64,000 nt of DNA from contig NZ_BSFL01000001.1 in assembly GCF_027922325.1 (NCBI RefSeq), positions 987,610 through 1,051,609 on the forward strand. The letters run 5' to 3'. The notes below the pieces were generated by a model. It was not told the DNA's origin. It worked only from the letters and a program-made list of their open reading frames with translations, and did no database searches. Shown here one piece after another: positions 8,027 through 17,910 of this stretch (within the stretch, counting starts at the first letter, position 1; each line of letters opens with the position of its first letter). The DNA comes from Methylopila turkensis. Its GTDB lineage: Bacteria > Pseudomonadota > Alphaproteobacteria > Rhizobiales > Methylopilaceae. The translations under genes were made by a program, and so were the position numbers.

Positions 8027-9244
8027 TCACGCGGCGAGGATGGCCTCCGCGGCCGCGATCCCCGTGCGGTAGGCGCCGTGGGCGGTGGAGTAGTCCCGCT
8101 CAGAGCAGGCCTCGCCCGCGAAGAACAGACGTCCGTCGACCGGCTCGGCAAGAACCGCGCGGTCGCCCGCGCGGCCGGGCGCGGCGTAGGAATAGGAGCC
8201 GCGCGCGTAAGGGTCCGCGCGCCAGGGATGGATGTCGAGCGGCGAGAGCCGCCGGGCGAAGGCGGCGCCGAACACGCCCTTTAGCTCCGCGACGGCATGG
8301 GCCGCGAAGGCCCCCTCGCCCTCCCGCTCCAGCGCGTCGGCGAGTTCGCCGCCGAAATAGGCCTCGATCAGCGGCCGTCCGAACGGCCGGATGTGGTAGG
8401 CGCCGGTCGCCACGCGGTCGGTGTGGCCGAAGACGCGGGAATCCGCCGCGAACTCGTCCGCGTGGTCGAGCGTCAGGAACAGCTTGTCGGCGAGCCCGAG
8501 CGGCAGGCCCCGCGCCGCCTCGACCTTTCGCGGCAGCGCGGGCGTGAAGGCGATCGCCTCGTCCGCGATCAGCGCGCTCGGAACCGTGACGATCACGCGC
8601 CGGGCCTCGACCGCGCCGCGGGGCGTCTCCAGCCGGATGACGGCTCCGGAATGATCGATGCGGGACACCCGGCAGCCGAGCGCCACGTCGAGCCCGCGCC
8701 CGTGGGTCGCGATCACCGCGCCGTAGCCGTCCGGCGTCCGCCAGTTCACGCCGGTGTCGCGGTAGGCGGCGAGGTCGCGCGCCGAGACCCGCTCGGGCTC
8801 AGCGCCGCTCACCCAGGTGCTGACGGCGCCGAGCAGCCCGTTCCAGCGCCCGCCCGGCTCGAGCAGGTCCGCGACGGCGCAGTCCGGGCCGTGCTCCGCC
8901 GCCGCGGCGGCGACCCGTTCCGACAGCGCGTCGCTCGCCTCGCGGAAGGCCTGCTGGTCCGGCGCGGGGAAGCCCGCCGTCACGGCCCGGCGCGCCCACG
9001 GCGGCAAGGTCCGGTCGATCGCCCTGCCCTGCCCCTCCGCGATCGCGGTCCAGGGATTTTCGTCCGCGGAATGCAGCCACCCGCAGCCGAGATCGAGCGC
9101 GCCGGGCGAGTGGACCGCCGTGAAGGCGCGGCCGCCGATCCGCGGGCGCGCCTCGAGCAGCCTAACGGCGAGCCCAGCGTCCGCGAGGCGCCGGCCGGCG
9201 GCGACGCCCGCCGCGCCCGCGCCGACGATCGCGACGTCGATCAC
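8027..9244 (-). CDS. FAD-dependent amine oxidase/monoamine oxidase-like flavoprotein
   Basis: 405 residues from the GTG at 9244, whose GTGA overlaps the stop of the DUF1810 gene. Opens with the dinucleotide-binding Rossmann motif VAIVGAGAAGVAAGRRL and LLEARPRIGGRA, has ALDLGCGWLH, and closes with DGRLFFAGEACSERDYSTAHGAYRTG, the FAD-contacting signature of flavin amine oxidases. Likely oxidises an amine or acts as a related desaturase; the substrate is not evident. Last gene of an overlapping trio after an ABC exporter and DUF1810, which suggests co-transcription but not an obvious shared job. Confidence 0.88.
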   Translation of the reverse strand: MIDVAIVGAGAAGVAAGRRLADAGLAVRLLEARPRIGGRAFTAVHSPGALDLGCGWLHSADENPWTAIAEGQGRAIDRTLPPWARRAVTAGFPAPDQQAFREASDALSERVAAAAAEHGPDCAVADLLEPGGRWNGLLGAVSTWVSGAEPERVSARDLAAYRDTGVNWRTPDGYGAVIATHGRGLDVALGCRVSRIDHSGAVIRLETPRGAVEARRVIVTVPSALIADEAIAFTPALPRKVEAARGLPLGLADKLFLTLDHADEFAADSRVFGHTDRVATGAYHIRPFGRPLIEAYFGGELADALEREGEGAFAAHAVAELKGVFGAAFARRLSPLDIHPWRADPYARGSYSYAAPGRAGDRAVLAEPVDGRLFFAGEACSERDYSTAHGAYRTGIAAAEAILAA

Positions 9245-9675
9245 GCCGCGTCTCCTTGCCCGAGCAGCGCCAGGGTGCGGGGGTCCGGCTCGCCGCCGCA
9301 CATCCGGGCGATCGCGGAAGCGTAGGGGCCGCCGTCGGCGGCCGCCGCGAACAGCGTCATGGACGAGCGGAACTTGAGGTCGTCCGGCGTTCCGAAGATG
9401 CGCCTCAGCGGCCGGCCCTCCCATCGGAGAACCGCCGTCACGGCCTCGTCGAGCCGGGCGCCCAGCACGGGATGCGCGAGATAGGCGCGCGCCTCGCCGA
9501 GCGACGCGACGCCGTAGAACGCCGCCGTGGGCGACGCCCCCAGCCCCTTGAGCTGAGGAAACACGAACCAAATCCAGTGGCTGCGCTTCTCGCCCGCCTT
9601 CAGTTCGGCGAGCGCCTGGGCGAAGACCGGCTCCTGCGCCGCGACGAAGCGGTCAAGATCGTAGCGCTCGCTCAT
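9241..9675 (-). CDS. DUF1810 family protein
   Basis: 144 residues. Shows the DUF1810 pattern: YDLDRFVAAQEPVFAQALAE near the start, SHWIWFVFPQLKGLG, ARAYLAHPVLGARL, and KFRSSMTLFA near the end. The biochemical function of this family is not established. ATGA overlap with the ABC exporter stop upstream and GTGA overlap with the amine oxidase downstream place it in the middle of a translationally coupled trio. Confidence 0.9.
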   Translation of the reverse strand: MSERYDLDRFVAAQEPVFAQALAELKAGEKRSHWIWFVFPQLKGLGASPTAAFYGVASLGEARAYLAHPVLGARLDEAVTAVLRWEGRPLRRIFGTPDDLKFRSSMTLFAAAADGGPYASAIARMCGGEPDPRTLALLGQGDAA

Positions 9676-11438
9676 GCGCTGCGCAGCGGCGTCTCCGCGA
9701 ACTGCGCCTCATGCAGCCGCCGGTAGACGCCCTCGCTGGTGATGAGGTCGTGGTGCCGGCCCTGCTCGACGATGCCGCGCTTGTCGACCACGACGATGCG
9801 GTCGGCGTCGCGGATCGTGGTCAGGCGGTGCGCGATCACGAGCGTGGTCCGCCCCTTGGCGAGCTCCGTCAGCGAGCGCTGGATCGCGCGCTCGGTCTCG
9901 GCGTCGAGGGCCGAGGTGGCCTCGTCGAGGATCAGGATCGGCGGGTTCTTCAGGAACATGCGCGCGATGGCGAGCCGCTGCTTCTGGCCGCCGGAGAGCT
10001 TGACGCCGCGCTCGCCGATGACGGTGTCGAGCCCGTCCGGCAGCCGGGCGATCATGTCTTCGAGCCGGGCTCGGCGGGCGGCCTCCATCACGTCCTCGTC
10101 CGGCGCCCCGAGGCGGCCATAGGCGATGTTCTCGCGGATCGTTCCCGCGAACAGGAACACGTCCTGCTGGACCACGCCGATCTGGCTCCGCAGCGAGGCG
10201 AGCGTCATGTCGCGGATGTCGACGCCGTCGATCGCGATGCGACCTGCGCTGACCTCGTAGAAGCGCGGCAGCAGCGAGCAGATCGTGGTCTTTCCGGCGC
10301 CGGAGGGACCGACGAAGGCGATGGTTTCGCCGGCGCGGATGTCGAGATCGACGTTCTCGAGCACCGGCTTGTCCGGCGCATAGCCGAAGCTGACGCCCTG
10401 ATAGGAGATGTCGCCCCGCAGCGCGCCCGAGGGCTTCGCATCCGGCCGGTCGACGATGTCGGGCGCCGTGTCCAGGAACTCGCAATAGCGCCGGAAGCCG
10501 GCGACGCCCTTGGGATAGGTCTCGATGACCGCGTTGATCTTCTCGAGCGGCCGGAAGAAGGCGCCGATCAGCAGCAGGAAGCCGACGAAGCCGCCATGGC
10601 TGAGCTGGCCGGTGATGACGAAGTAGCTGCCCGCGACCATCACCACGATCTGGGTGAAGCGCATGCTGAGGTAGCTCAGCGACGCGGTGGCGGCCATGAT
10701 CCGGTAGGCCGCGAGCTTCGTCTCGCGGTAGCCGCTGTTGTCGCGCGCGAACAGCTCGCGCTCGTGCGCCTCGTTGGCGAAGGCCTGCACGACGCGGATG
10801 CCGCCGACGTTCTCCTCGATGCGGGCGTTGAAGGCGCCGACGCGGCCGTAGAGCTCGCGCCAGTTGCGCGTCATCCGTCCGCCGTAGCGGCCGGTGATCC
10901 AGGCGGTCAGCGGCGCGACGGCGACCGTGATCAGCGCCAGCTCCACATTGACCATGAACATCAGCGTGAAGGCGCCGATCAGCGTCATCAGGGCGATGAA
11001 CAGATCTTCCGGCCCGTGATGGGCGACCTCGCCGATCTCCTCGAGATCCTTGGTGAGGCGGCCCACGAGATGGCCGGTCTTCTGATTGTCGAAATAGCCG
11101 AAGGACAGCTTCTGCAGGTGGTCGAACGCCCTGCGGCGCATCTCGGTTTCGATGTTGATCCCGAGCATGTGGCCCCAGTAGGTGACCACCACCATCAGTC
11201 CGGTGTTGACGATGTAGATCGCGGCGAGGCCGAAGGCCGCAAGCACCACGAGCTGCCAGTCCTGGCTCGGCAGCAGCTCGTCCACGAACAGCTTCACCGC
11301 CATGGGGAAGCCGAGCTCGAGCAGGCCCGAGGCGACCGCCGCGGAGAAGTCGAGCACGAACAGGCCGCGATACGGCCGGTAATAGGAGATGAAGCGGCGC
11401 AGCATGCTCTGCGGAGCGCTCCGACGATCAGCCGTCAT
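9672..11438 (-). CDS. ABC exporter, fused permease and ATPase (MsbA-like)
   Basis: 588 residues: a six-helix transmembrane domain (about 20-310) fused to an ATPase domain (about 345-580). Walker A GPSGAGKT at 377-384, signature LSGGQ at 481-485, Walker B ILILDE at 501-506 with catalytic E506, and H-loop VIAHRLTTI. A half-transporter that should dimerise to export a lipid, peptide or drug-like substrate from the inner membrane. First gene of the trio with DUF1810 and amine oxidase. Substrate unknown. Confidence 0.93.
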   Translation of the reverse strand: MTADRRSAPQSMLRRFISYYRPYRGLFVLDFSAAVASGLLELGFPMAVKLFVDELLPSQDWQLVVLAAFGLAAIYIVNTGLMVVVTYWGHMLGINIETEMRRRAFDHLQKLSFGYFDNQKTGHLVGRLTKDLEEIGEVAHHGPEDLFIALMTLIGAFTLMFMVNVELALITVAVAPLTAWITGRYGGRMTRNWRELYGRVGAFNARIEENVGGIRVVQAFANEAHERELFARDNSGYRETKLAAYRIMAATASLSYLSMRFTQIVVMVAGSYFVITGQLSHGGFVGFLLLIGAFFRPLEKINAVIETYPKGVAGFRRYCEFLDTAPDIVDRPDAKPSGALRGDISYQGVSFGYAPDKPVLENVDLDIRAGETIAFVGPSGAGKTTICSLLPRFYEVSAGRIAIDGVDIRDMTLASLRSQIGVVQQDVFLFAGTIRENIAYGRLGAPDEDVMEAARRARLEDMIARLPDGLDTVIGERGVKLSGGQKQRLAIARMFLKNPPILILDEATSALDAETERAIQRSLTELAKGRTTLVIAHRLTTIRDADRIVVVDKRGIVEQGRHHDLITSEGVYRRLHEAQFAETPLRSA

Positions 11439-11719
11439 CGAAGGCGATAGCCTCGCTTGGCGTTGGTCCGGGCGACGGCCCGGCCTGTCTCAGGTTCGAA
11501 GGCCACAAAGCGGCGGCCGCCGCAAGCGCAAACTCGCCGCGCTCAGGCATGCGCCGGCCGCTCGGCGCGGGCTGCGCGCAGGGCTCACAGGCGCTTCCGG
11601 CGAAGCTTAGAAACGATCGACGACACGAGAAAATCCGGGCGCCTCGCTTCGACGCGCCAAAAGCGACGATGTATCGCCTTTAATGCGGATGAGCCCTTCT
11701 CATGACTGGAGCTGAGCCG

Positions 11720-12181
11720 ATGTCCGTCACGTCTGGTCCCGACGCGCTTCTCCTCGCCGCCTCGGTCGGCGCCGGACTGATTGGCGGGCTGTTCTTCGCG
11801 TTCTCGAATTTCGTGATGCCGGCGCTCGACCGGCTGGCCGCCCGCGACGCGATCGCGGCGATGCAGGCGATCAACGTCACGGTCCTGAACGCCGGCTTCT
11901 TCGTCGTTTTCTTCGGGACCGGCGCGCTCGCGCTCGCTGGCGCGGCCTGGTCCCTCTCCCCCGCGGCCATCGCCGGCGCCGCGCTCTACGCCGCCGGCAC
12001 GCTCGGCGTGACGATCGCCTGCAACGTGCCCCTGAACGAGCGCCTGAAGGCGTCGGCGCCGGACCACGGCGACGCGGAGGCGCGATGGGCGGCCTATCGC
12101 GGGCCGTGGACGCGCTGGAACCACGTCCGCACGGCGGCCTCGCTCGCGGCGGCGCTCGCGCTGGCGCTCGGGGCCGGCTGA
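11720..12181 (+). CDS. DUF1772 (anthrone oxygenase-like) membrane protein
   Basis: 153 residues from the ATG at 11720, preceded by GGAG with 8-base spacing; an alternative ATG at 11702 lacks such a site. Four hydrophobic segments, and the DUF1772 pattern: GLFFAFSNFVMPALDRL, NVTVLNAGF, NVPLNERL and a terminal WTRWNHVRT. Bacterial members are uncharacterised integral membrane proteins; the name comes from fungal anthrone oxygenases. Convergent with regA, only 7 bp apart. Confidence 0.85.
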   Translation: MSVTSGPDALLLAASVGAGLIGGLFFAFSNFVMPALDRLAARDAIAAMQAINVTVLNAGFFVVFFGTGALALAGAAWSLSPAAIAGAALYAAGTLGVTIACNVPLNERLKASAPDHGDAEARWAAYRGPWTRWNHVRTAASLAAALALALGAG

Positions 12182-12188
12182 CGCCGCC

Positions 12189-12725
12189 TCACTTCACCTG
12201 CTGCTTCTCGAGCTTGCGGGCGAGGGTCCGGCGGTGCATGCCCAGCCGCCGCGCGGTCTCGGAGATGTTGAAGTCAGTCTCCATCAACACCTGGTGGATA
12301 TGCTCCCACTCCAGCGTCTTGATCGAGGTCGCGCGCTCGGTCAGCGGCGCGGCGACGTCGCCCTCCACCCGCTCGAAGGCCGCCTCGATGTCGTCGGTGT
12401 TCGAGGGCTTGGCGAGGTAGTGCCGGGCCCCGAGCTTGATCGCCTCCACCGCGGTGGCGATGCTGGCGAAGCCGGTCAGCACCACGATGTTGGTCTCGGG
12501 GTCGTGGGCGTGCAGCGCCTGCACGCAGGCGAGGCCGGACGAGCCGTTGGCGAGCTTGAGGTCCACCACCGCGAAGGCGGGCGAGCGGGTCCTTAGCAGC
12601 TCCTGCAGCTCCTCGAGGCTCGCGGCCCGGAGCGCCTCGTAGCCCCGGCGCTCGAACGAGCGGGCGAGCGTCTGCGAGAACTTCGGGTCGTCCTCGACGA
12701 TCACCAGCAGTCGGTCAGCCGACAT
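12189..12725 (-). CDS. regA: Redox response regulator RegA/ActR/PrrA
   Basis: 178 residues. Receiver domain with acidic pocket E11-D12-D13, phospho-acceptor D55 and K106, a short proline-poor linker, and a Fis-type HTH (about 153-171, ISETARRLGMHRRTLARKL), the near-invariant RegA recognition helix. Binds DNA to adjust respiration and redox metabolism when phosphorylated by RegB. Its ATG lies 11 bp inside the regB 3' end, so it is last in the cyoABCD-SURF1-regBA run. Confidence 0.95.
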   Translation of the reverse strand: MSADRLLVIVEDDPKFSQTLARSFERRGYEALRAASLEELQELLRTRSPAFAVVDLKLANGSSGLACVQALHAHDPETNIVVLTGFASIATAVEAIKLGARHYLAKPSNTDDIEAAFERVEGDVAAPLTERATSIKTLEWEHIHQVLMETDFNISETARRLGMHRRTLARKLEKQQVK

Positions 12726-14046
12726 CCTCACGCGCCTTCCCGATGGCGAGGGCCGCAAGCGGGAGCGTCAGGGTGACGATCGCCCCGCCGCCCGGACGGT
12801 TGGAGGCGACTACGGCCCCGCCGAGCTTGCGGACCACGTTTACCACCAGAAAGAGCCCCAGTCCCCCTCCGGGCCGACCCTTGGTCGAGCTGTAGGGCTT
12901 GCCGAAATTCGCCAGCATCTCTGGCGCGAAGCCCGGCCCGTCGTCCGCGACCGCGATGACGAGCGCGTCCGCCTCGCGCGACGCCGTCACGCCGACCCAG
13001 TGCGGCGAGGCGTCGATGGCGTTGTCGATGACGGTGGCGATCACCTGCTTCAGACCGGTGTCCGAGACGATCGGCTGGTCCTCGCCGAAGCCGTTCTCGT
13101 AGGCGATCACGCCGACCGGCCGGGCCCCCCGGCGATCGGCGACGACCTCGTCGAGGAAGACCGCGACCGTCGTGACCACGGGAGCGTCGCCCCGCGCCTC
13201 GCCGGCCGAAAGCAGAATCCCGGTGACGATCGCCTTGCAGCGCCGCACCTCGGCCCGCATGTCCTCGATCTCGTCGAGCAGCTCGGCGTTGTGGGCGAGC
13301 GCGGGCATCCGCCGCCAGTCGTTCAGGATCACGTCGAGCGTCGCGAGCGGCGTGCCGAGCTCATGCGCCGCGCCTGAGGCGAGCAGCCCCATGCGGACGA
13401 TGTGGGTCTCCTCGGCCGCCTGCTGGCGCAGGTCGGCGAGCCGCGCGTCGCGCTCGCGCACGTTGCGGCCCATGCGGGCGACGAAGGTCGCGACCAGGAT
13501 CGCGTCGAGCGCGAAGCAGACGAACATGCCCTCGATGTGCAGGCGGAACAGTTCGCTCTCGTCGCCGCCGGGCAGCTCGAGCGGGCGATGGAAGCCGACC
13601 AGCCCTGCGAAGCAGGCGACGGCGAGCGCCAGCAGCGCCCAGGCCGACCACGCCTCCAGCAGCACGGCGCCGAGCGTCACCTGCAACAGGAACAGGAAGG
13701 CGAAGGGGTTGGTGACGCCGCCGCTGAGATAGAGCTGGGTCGCGAGCGCGGCGGCGTCGAAGGCGAGTTGAAGGAATAGTTCGACGTTGGTCGCCGGCGC
13801 CCGGGTCTTCAGCCGCAGCAAGGTCGCCGCGTTGAGCGCGACGAGAGCGGCGAGCGCCGCCGCCATCGGCGCGAGCGGCAGGGCGATGCCGAAGCCGGAA
13901 TGGACGGTGGCGATCGTGACGATCTGGCCGAAGACGGCGATCCAGCGGAGCTGGACCAGCTGCTGCATGTTCTTGCGCGTGGCGCCGTCGTCCGGCGCCG
14001 CCCGATCCGGGGCGAGACGCCGCAGCGTCGAACCGATCGCGATCAC
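12715..14046 (-). CDS. regB: Redox-sensing histidine kinase RegB/ActS/PrrB
   Basis: 443 residues from the GTG at 14046. Six membrane helices (about 35-195) carry GGVTNPF at 109-115, the known ubiquinone-binding heptapeptide of RegB. The H-box HELGTPLATL holds H228, and C270 in RRCKAIVTGIL matches the redox-active cysteine of RegB; the ATPase part has VIDNAIDASP, DDGPGF and GGGLGLF. It senses quinone-pool redox state and phosphorylates RegA. GTGA overlap with the SURF1 stop ties its translation to the cyo operon, so a quinone sensor is co-expressed with a quinol oxidase. Confidence 0.96.
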   Translation of the reverse strand: MIAIGSTLRRLAPDRAAPDDGATRKNMQQLVQLRWIAVFGQIVTIATVHSGFGIALPLAPMAAALAALVALNAATLLRLKTRAPATNVELFLQLAFDAAALATQLYLSGGVTNPFAFLFLLQVTLGAVLLEAWSAWALLALAVACFAGLVGFHRPLELPGGDESELFRLHIEGMFVCFALDAILVATFVARMGRNVRERDARLADLRQQAAEETHIVRMGLLASGAAHELGTPLATLDVILNDWRRMPALAHNAELLDEIEDMRAEVRRCKAIVTGILLSAGEARGDAPVVTTVAVFLDEVVADRRGARPVGVIAYENGFGEDQPIVSDTGLKQVIATVIDNAIDASPHWVGVTASREADALVIAVADDGPGFAPEMLANFGKPYSSTKGRPGGGLGLFLVVNVVRKLGGAVVASNRPGGGAIVTLTLPLAALAIGKAREDVG

Positions 14047-14831
14047 CCCCGCGGCGCTCCGCGCAGACGGAGCTCGTGCCGGGCCAGCAGGCCTGCGCCG
14101 CCGGCGACCATCAGCGCGAGCCCGAACCAGGTCAGGGCGTAGACGAGGTGGTTGTTGCGGAAGCCGACCACGGTCAGCCCGCCGACCGGCCATCCGCCGG
14201 CGTTCGGCCGCCCATCGGCGTCCACGAAATACGGCGCGGCCTCGGTCAGCCCCCGCGCCGCGGCGATGGCCGCGACGTCGCGCGAGCGCCAGAGATCGCG
14301 GTCCGGCTCGTTCGCGCGCAGGAAGGCGCCGTCGGGCTCGGTGAGCCGCAGCAGGCCCGTGACCGCGACGGGACCGCGCGGCAGACCGTCCGCGCGGGTC
14401 GCGGGGGCGCGCCGCTCGGGTCTGACGAAGCCGCGGTTCACCAGCACCTCGAAACCTTGCGCGGTCTTCAGCGGCGTCAGCGTCCAGAAGCCCGAACCGA
14501 GGCCGGTCGCGGCCTGGACCAGCGTCTCGCGGGAATGGTCGAAGACGCCGGAGAGCGTCACCCGGAGGTACTCGTAGCGCGCGGCGTCGACGTCCGGCCA
14601 CGCGGCCGGGCCCGGCGCCGCGACGGGCTCCGCGGCGAGGCGCGTCTCGACGCGGGAGATCAGGTCGAGCTTCCAGGCGCGCCGCTCGATCTGCCACAGC
14701 CCCAGCGCGACGAAGCTGGCGAAGGCCGCGAGCGCGAGGACGCCGATCGCGGCGAGCGCCAGCCCCGAACGCGGCCGGCCGCCCTCCGCGTCGTCGCGGG
14801 CGAGCATGTCCCCCGCGACGGCCGCCGTCAC
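14043..14831 (-). CDS. SURF1-family oxidase assembly protein
   Basis: 262 residues from a GTG whose GTGA overlaps the cyoD stop. An N-terminal helix (about 22-45, then FVALGLWQIERRAWK with the family's GLWQxxR), a large periplasmic domain (YEYLRVTLSGVF, VLVNRGFVRPE), and a C-terminal helix after RNNHLVYALTWFGLALM (the conserved NxHLxYAxTWF). SURF1 proteins help insert haem into haem-copper oxidases. Its place directly after cyoD points to assembly of this bo-type quinol oxidase. Confidence 0.93.
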   Translation of the reverse strand: MTAAVAGDMLARDDAEGGRPRSGLALAAIGVLALAAFASFVALGLWQIERRAWKLDLISRVETRLAAEPVAAPGPAAWPDVDAARYEYLRVTLSGVFDHSRETLVQAATGLGSGFWTLTPLKTAQGFEVLVNRGFVRPERRAPATRADGLPRGPVAVTGLLRLTEPDGAFLRANEPDRDLWRSRDVAAIAAARGLTEAAPYFVDADGRPNAGGWPVGGLTVVGFRNNHLVYALTWFGLALMVAGGAGLLARHELRLRGAPRG

Positions 14832-15232
14832 CGCATCTGTTCCATGTCGTGCTGGCCGCCCGGCATCATGTTGGTGTTCAGGTGGTGCATCACCCAGAAC
14901 GAGCCCGCCAGCGTGATGATCACCAGCACCCCCGTGAAGATCAGCGCGAGCAACGTCCAGCCGTTCTCCGACTTCGAGTTCATGTGCAGGAAGTAGATCA
15001 TGTGCACGAAGATCTGGATCACCGCGAACACCATCACGACGATCGCCGCCGTGGTCGGCTCGCGGAACACGTCGCCCATCACGATCCAGAACGGGATCGC
15101 GGTCAGCAGCGCCGAGAGCAGGAAGCCGGTGACGTAGCCCCGCATGGAGCCGTGGGCTTCGCCGCCCTCGTGGCGGTCGTCGTGGCCGTGGCCGGCGTGG
15201 CCGGCGGCGTGCGCGTCCGTTCCCGAGGCCAT
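14828..15232 (-). CDS. cyoD: Cytochrome o ubiquinol oxidase subunit IV
   Basis: 134 residues. A histidine-rich N-terminus (several GH/HG pairs in the first 30 residues) precedes three helices; SMRGYVTGFLLSALLTAIPF and VHMIYFLHMN are typical of CyoD. Small membrane subunit that stabilises the oxidase. Its ATG shares one base with the cyoC stop (TGATG) and its stop overlaps the SURF1 start. Confidence 0.95.
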   Translation of the reverse strand: MASGTDAHAAGHAGHGHDDRHEGGEAHGSMRGYVTGFLLSALLTAIPFWIVMGDVFREPTTAAIVVMVFAVIQIFVHMIYFLHMNSKSENGWTLLALIFTGVLVIITLAGSFWVMHHLNTNMMPGGQHDMEQMR

Positions 15233-15888
15233 CAGAGCGTCCCCATCAGATAGACGAAGGTGAAGACGCCGATCCAGACGACGTCGAGGAAGTGCCAGAA
15301 CAGGCTGAGGCACATCAGCCGGCGGCGGTTCTCCGGGATCAGGCCGCGCTGGCTGACCTGCACCATCAGCGTGACCAGCCAGACGCAGCCGAAGGCGACG
15401 TGCAGGCCGTGGGTGCCGACCAGCGCGAAGAACGACGACAGGAACGCCGAGCGCTGCGGCGTCGCGCCCTCATGAATCAGATGCGCGAACTCGTAGAGTT
15501 CGAGCCCGAGGAAGGCGAGGCCAAACAGCAGCGTGACGAACAGCCAGGCGAGCGTGGTCCCGGCCCGGTTCTTCACCATCTCCAGCATAGCGAAGCCATA
15601 GGTGATGGAGGAGAACAGCAGGAAGGTCGTGTTGATCGCGACCAGCTTCAGGTCGAACAGGTCCGCGCCGGAGGGGCCCGCCGCGTAGTTCCGGCCGAGC
15701 ACGCCGTAGCAGGCGAACAGCACCGCGAAGATGAGACAGTCGCTCATCAGGTAGATCCAGAAGCCGAGCATCGTCCCGTTCTCGGGGTGATGCTCCTCCC
15801 GGAGGTAGAACACGGTTCCGCGGTCCGGCTTCTCGAGCGCGGCGTCGGCGTGGGCGGCGTCCGTCGCGGCGATGGTCGTGGAGCTCAT
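15232..15888 (-). CDS. cyoC: Cytochrome o ubiquinol oxidase subunit III
   Basis: 218 residues, five helices. Contains [30 protein letters not shown], and the closing [22 protein letters not shown] characteristic of CyoC. Non-catalytic membrane subunit needed for stability and proton uptake by subunit I. Starts 5 bp after cyoB. Confidence 0.95.
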   Translation of the reverse strand: MSSTTIAATDAAHADAALEKPDRGTVFYLREEHHPENGTMLGFWIYLMSDCLIFAVLFACYGVLGRNYAAGPSGADLFDLKLVAINTTFLLFSSITYGFAMLEMVKNRAGTTLAWLFVTLLFGLAFLGLELYEFAHLIHEGATPQRSAFLSSFFALVGTHGLHVAFGCVWLVTLMVQVSQRGLIPENRRRLMCLSLFWHFLDVVWIGVFTFVYLMGTL

Positions 15889-15893
15889 GGCGA

Positions 15894-17897
15894 TCAGGCC
15901 CCGGCCGCGAGCAGCTTGGTGCGCTCGGCTTCGGTCGCGGTCACGTCGGCCGCGGGAATGTGGAAGTCGCGGGCGTAGTTGAAGGTGTGGATGATCGCGA
16001 GCGACACCAGCGCCGCGAAGCTCGCGGCGGCGAGCCACCAGATGTGCCAGACCAGCGCGAAGCCGCAGATCAGGCTGACGCCCGAGAGCACGATTCCGGC
16101 CCAGGTGTTCTTGGGCATGTGGATCGGCATAAAGCCGTCGGTCGGCCGCACGTAGCCGCGCTTCTTCATGTCGTGCCAGGCGTCGAGGTCGTGCACCACC
16201 GGCGTGAAGGCGAAATTGTAGGCCGGCGGCGGCGACGAGGTGGACCATTCGAGCGTGCGCCCGTCCCAGGGATCGCCGGTCGTGTCCTTGAGCTGCTCGC
16301 GCTTGCGGAAGCTGACGACGAGCTGGATCAGGAAGGACGCGATGCCGCCCGCGATCAGCACGGCGCCGAAGGCCGCGATCACGAAGAAGATCTGCAGCGA
16401 CGGGTCCTCGAACCGGCTCATGCGCCGGGTCACGCCCATCAGGCCGAGCACGTAGAGCGGCATGAACGCGACGTAGAAGCCGATCGTCCAGCACCAGAAC
16501 GAGATCCTGCCCCAGAACTCGTCGAGCTTGAAGCCGGTGACCTTCGGGAACCAGTAAGCGATGCCCGCGAACAGGCCGAACAGCACGCCGCCGATGATCA
16601 CGTTGTGGAAGTGCGCGATCAGGAACAGCGAGTTGTGTAGCACGAAGTCGGCCGGCGGGACGGCGAGCAGCACGCCGGTCATGCCGCCGATCACGAACGT
16701 CACCATGAAGGAGACGGTCCACATCATCGGCAGTTCGAACCTGATCCGGCCGCGGTACATCGTGAACAGCCAGTTGAAGATCTTCGCGCCTGTCGGGATC
16801 GAGATGATCATCGTCGTGATGCCGAAGAACGAGTTCACGCTCGCGCCCGACCCCATCGTGAAGAAGTGGTGTAGCCAGACGAGGTACGAGAGGATGGTGA
16901 TGACCACCGTCGCGTAGACCATCGAGGCGTAGCCGAACAGGCGCTTGCCGCAATAGGTCGCGACGACTTCGGAGAAGATGCCGAAGGCCGGCAGGATCAG
17001 GATGTAGACCTCCGGGTGGCCCCAGATCCAGATCAGGTTCACGTACATCATGGCGCTGCCGCCGAAGTCGTTCGTGAAGAACGCGGTTCCGACGTAGCGG
17101 TCGAGCGACAGCAGCGCGAGCGCCGCCGTCAGGACGGGGAAGGAGGCGACGATGAGCACGTTCGAGCACAGCGCCGTCCACGTGAACACCGGCAGGCGCA
17201 TCATGCTCATGCCGGGCGCGCGCATCTTCACGATGGTCGCGATCAGGTTCACGCCCGACAGCAGCGTGCCGACGCCCGCGATCTGCAGCGCCCAGATGTA
17301 GTAGTCGACGCCGACGCCCGGGCTGTAGGCGATGCCCGACAGAGGCGGATAGGCGAGCCAGCCGGTCGCGGCGAACTCGCCCACGAACAGCGACGCCATC
17401 ACGAGCACGGCGCCGCTGGTCGTCATCCAGAACGAGAAATTGTTCAGGAACGGGAACGCCACGTCGCGCGCGCCGATCTGCAGCGGCACGATGTAGTTCA
17501 TGAAGCCGGTGATCAGCGGCATCGCCACGAAGAAGATCATGATCACGCCGTGGGCGGTGAAGATCTGGTCGTAGTGGTGCGGCGGCAGGTAGCCCTCGGA
17601 GCCGCCGAAGGCGATCGCCTGCTGAAGGCGCATCATGATGGCGTCGGCGAAGCCGCGCAGGAGCATCACGAGGCCGAGGATCACATACATGATCCCGATC
17701 TTCTTGTGGTCGATCGAGGTCAGCCACTCCCGCCAGAGCCAGCCCCAGAGACGGTGGTAGGTCAGCGCGCCGATCACGGCGACGCCACCGATCGCGACGG
17801 CCGCGAAGGTCGCCACCAGGATCGGCTCATGCAGCGGCAGCGCGTTCAGCGACAGGCGCCCGAACAGGACGCTCTCTTCAACCGGGCTCGGTGTCAT
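15894..17897 (-). CDS. cyoB: Cytochrome o ubiquinol oxidase subunit I
   Basis: 667 residues, the catalytic subunit; oxidises ubiquinol and reduces oxygen to water while pumping protons. All key residues are present at E. coli CyoB number +10: quinol-site R81, D85, H108; haem ligands H116, H429, H431; CuB ligands H294, H343, H344 with cross-linked Y298; D145 and K372 of the two proton channels. GHPEVY and the HFHNV loop are canonical. The quinol residues rule out a cytochrome c oxidase. Lies 13 bp after cyoA. Confidence 0.98.
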   Translation of the reverse strand: MTPSPVEESVLFGRLSLNALPLHEPILVATFAAVAIGGVAVIGALTYHRLWGWLWREWLTSIDHKKIGIMYVILGLVMLLRGFADAIMMRLQQAIAFGGSEGYLPPHHYDQIFTAHGVIMIFFVAMPLITGFMNYIVPLQIGARDVAFPFLNNFSFWMTTSGAVLVMASLFVGEFAATGWLAYPPLSGIAYSPGVGVDYYIWALQIAGVGTLLSGVNLIATIVKMRAPGMSMMRLPVFTWTALCSNVLIVASFPVLTAALALLSLDRYVGTAFFTNDFGGSAMMYVNLIWIWGHPEVYILILPAFGIFSEVVATYCGKRLFGYASMVYATVVITILSYLVWLHHFFTMGSGASVNSFFGITTMIISIPTGAKIFNWLFTMYRGRIRFELPMMWTVSFMVTFVIGGMTGVLLAVPPADFVLHNSLFLIAHFHNVIIGGVLFGLFAGIAYWFPKVTGFKLDEFWGRISFWCWTIGFYVAFMPLYVLGLMGVTRRMSRFEDPSLQIFFVIAAFGAVLIAGGIASFLIQLVVSFRKREQLKDTTGDPWDGRTLEWSTSSPPPAYNFAFTPVVHDLDAWHDMKKRGYVRPTDGFMPIHMPKNTWAGIVLSGVSLICGFALVWHIWWLAAASFAALVSLAIIHTFNYARDFHIPAADVTATEAERTKLLAAGA

Positions 17898-17910
17898 CGA
17901 AGCTACTCTG

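Noticed and set aside
9711..11450. Very long open frame antisense to the ABC exporter (and similar frames antisense to GGT, CoA-ligase, YeeE, GDPD and cyo genes)
   Set aside because: Typical of GC-rich DNA, where stops are rare in the complementary frames; translations are Arg/Ala/Asp-rich with no domain and lie wholly over well-supported genes.
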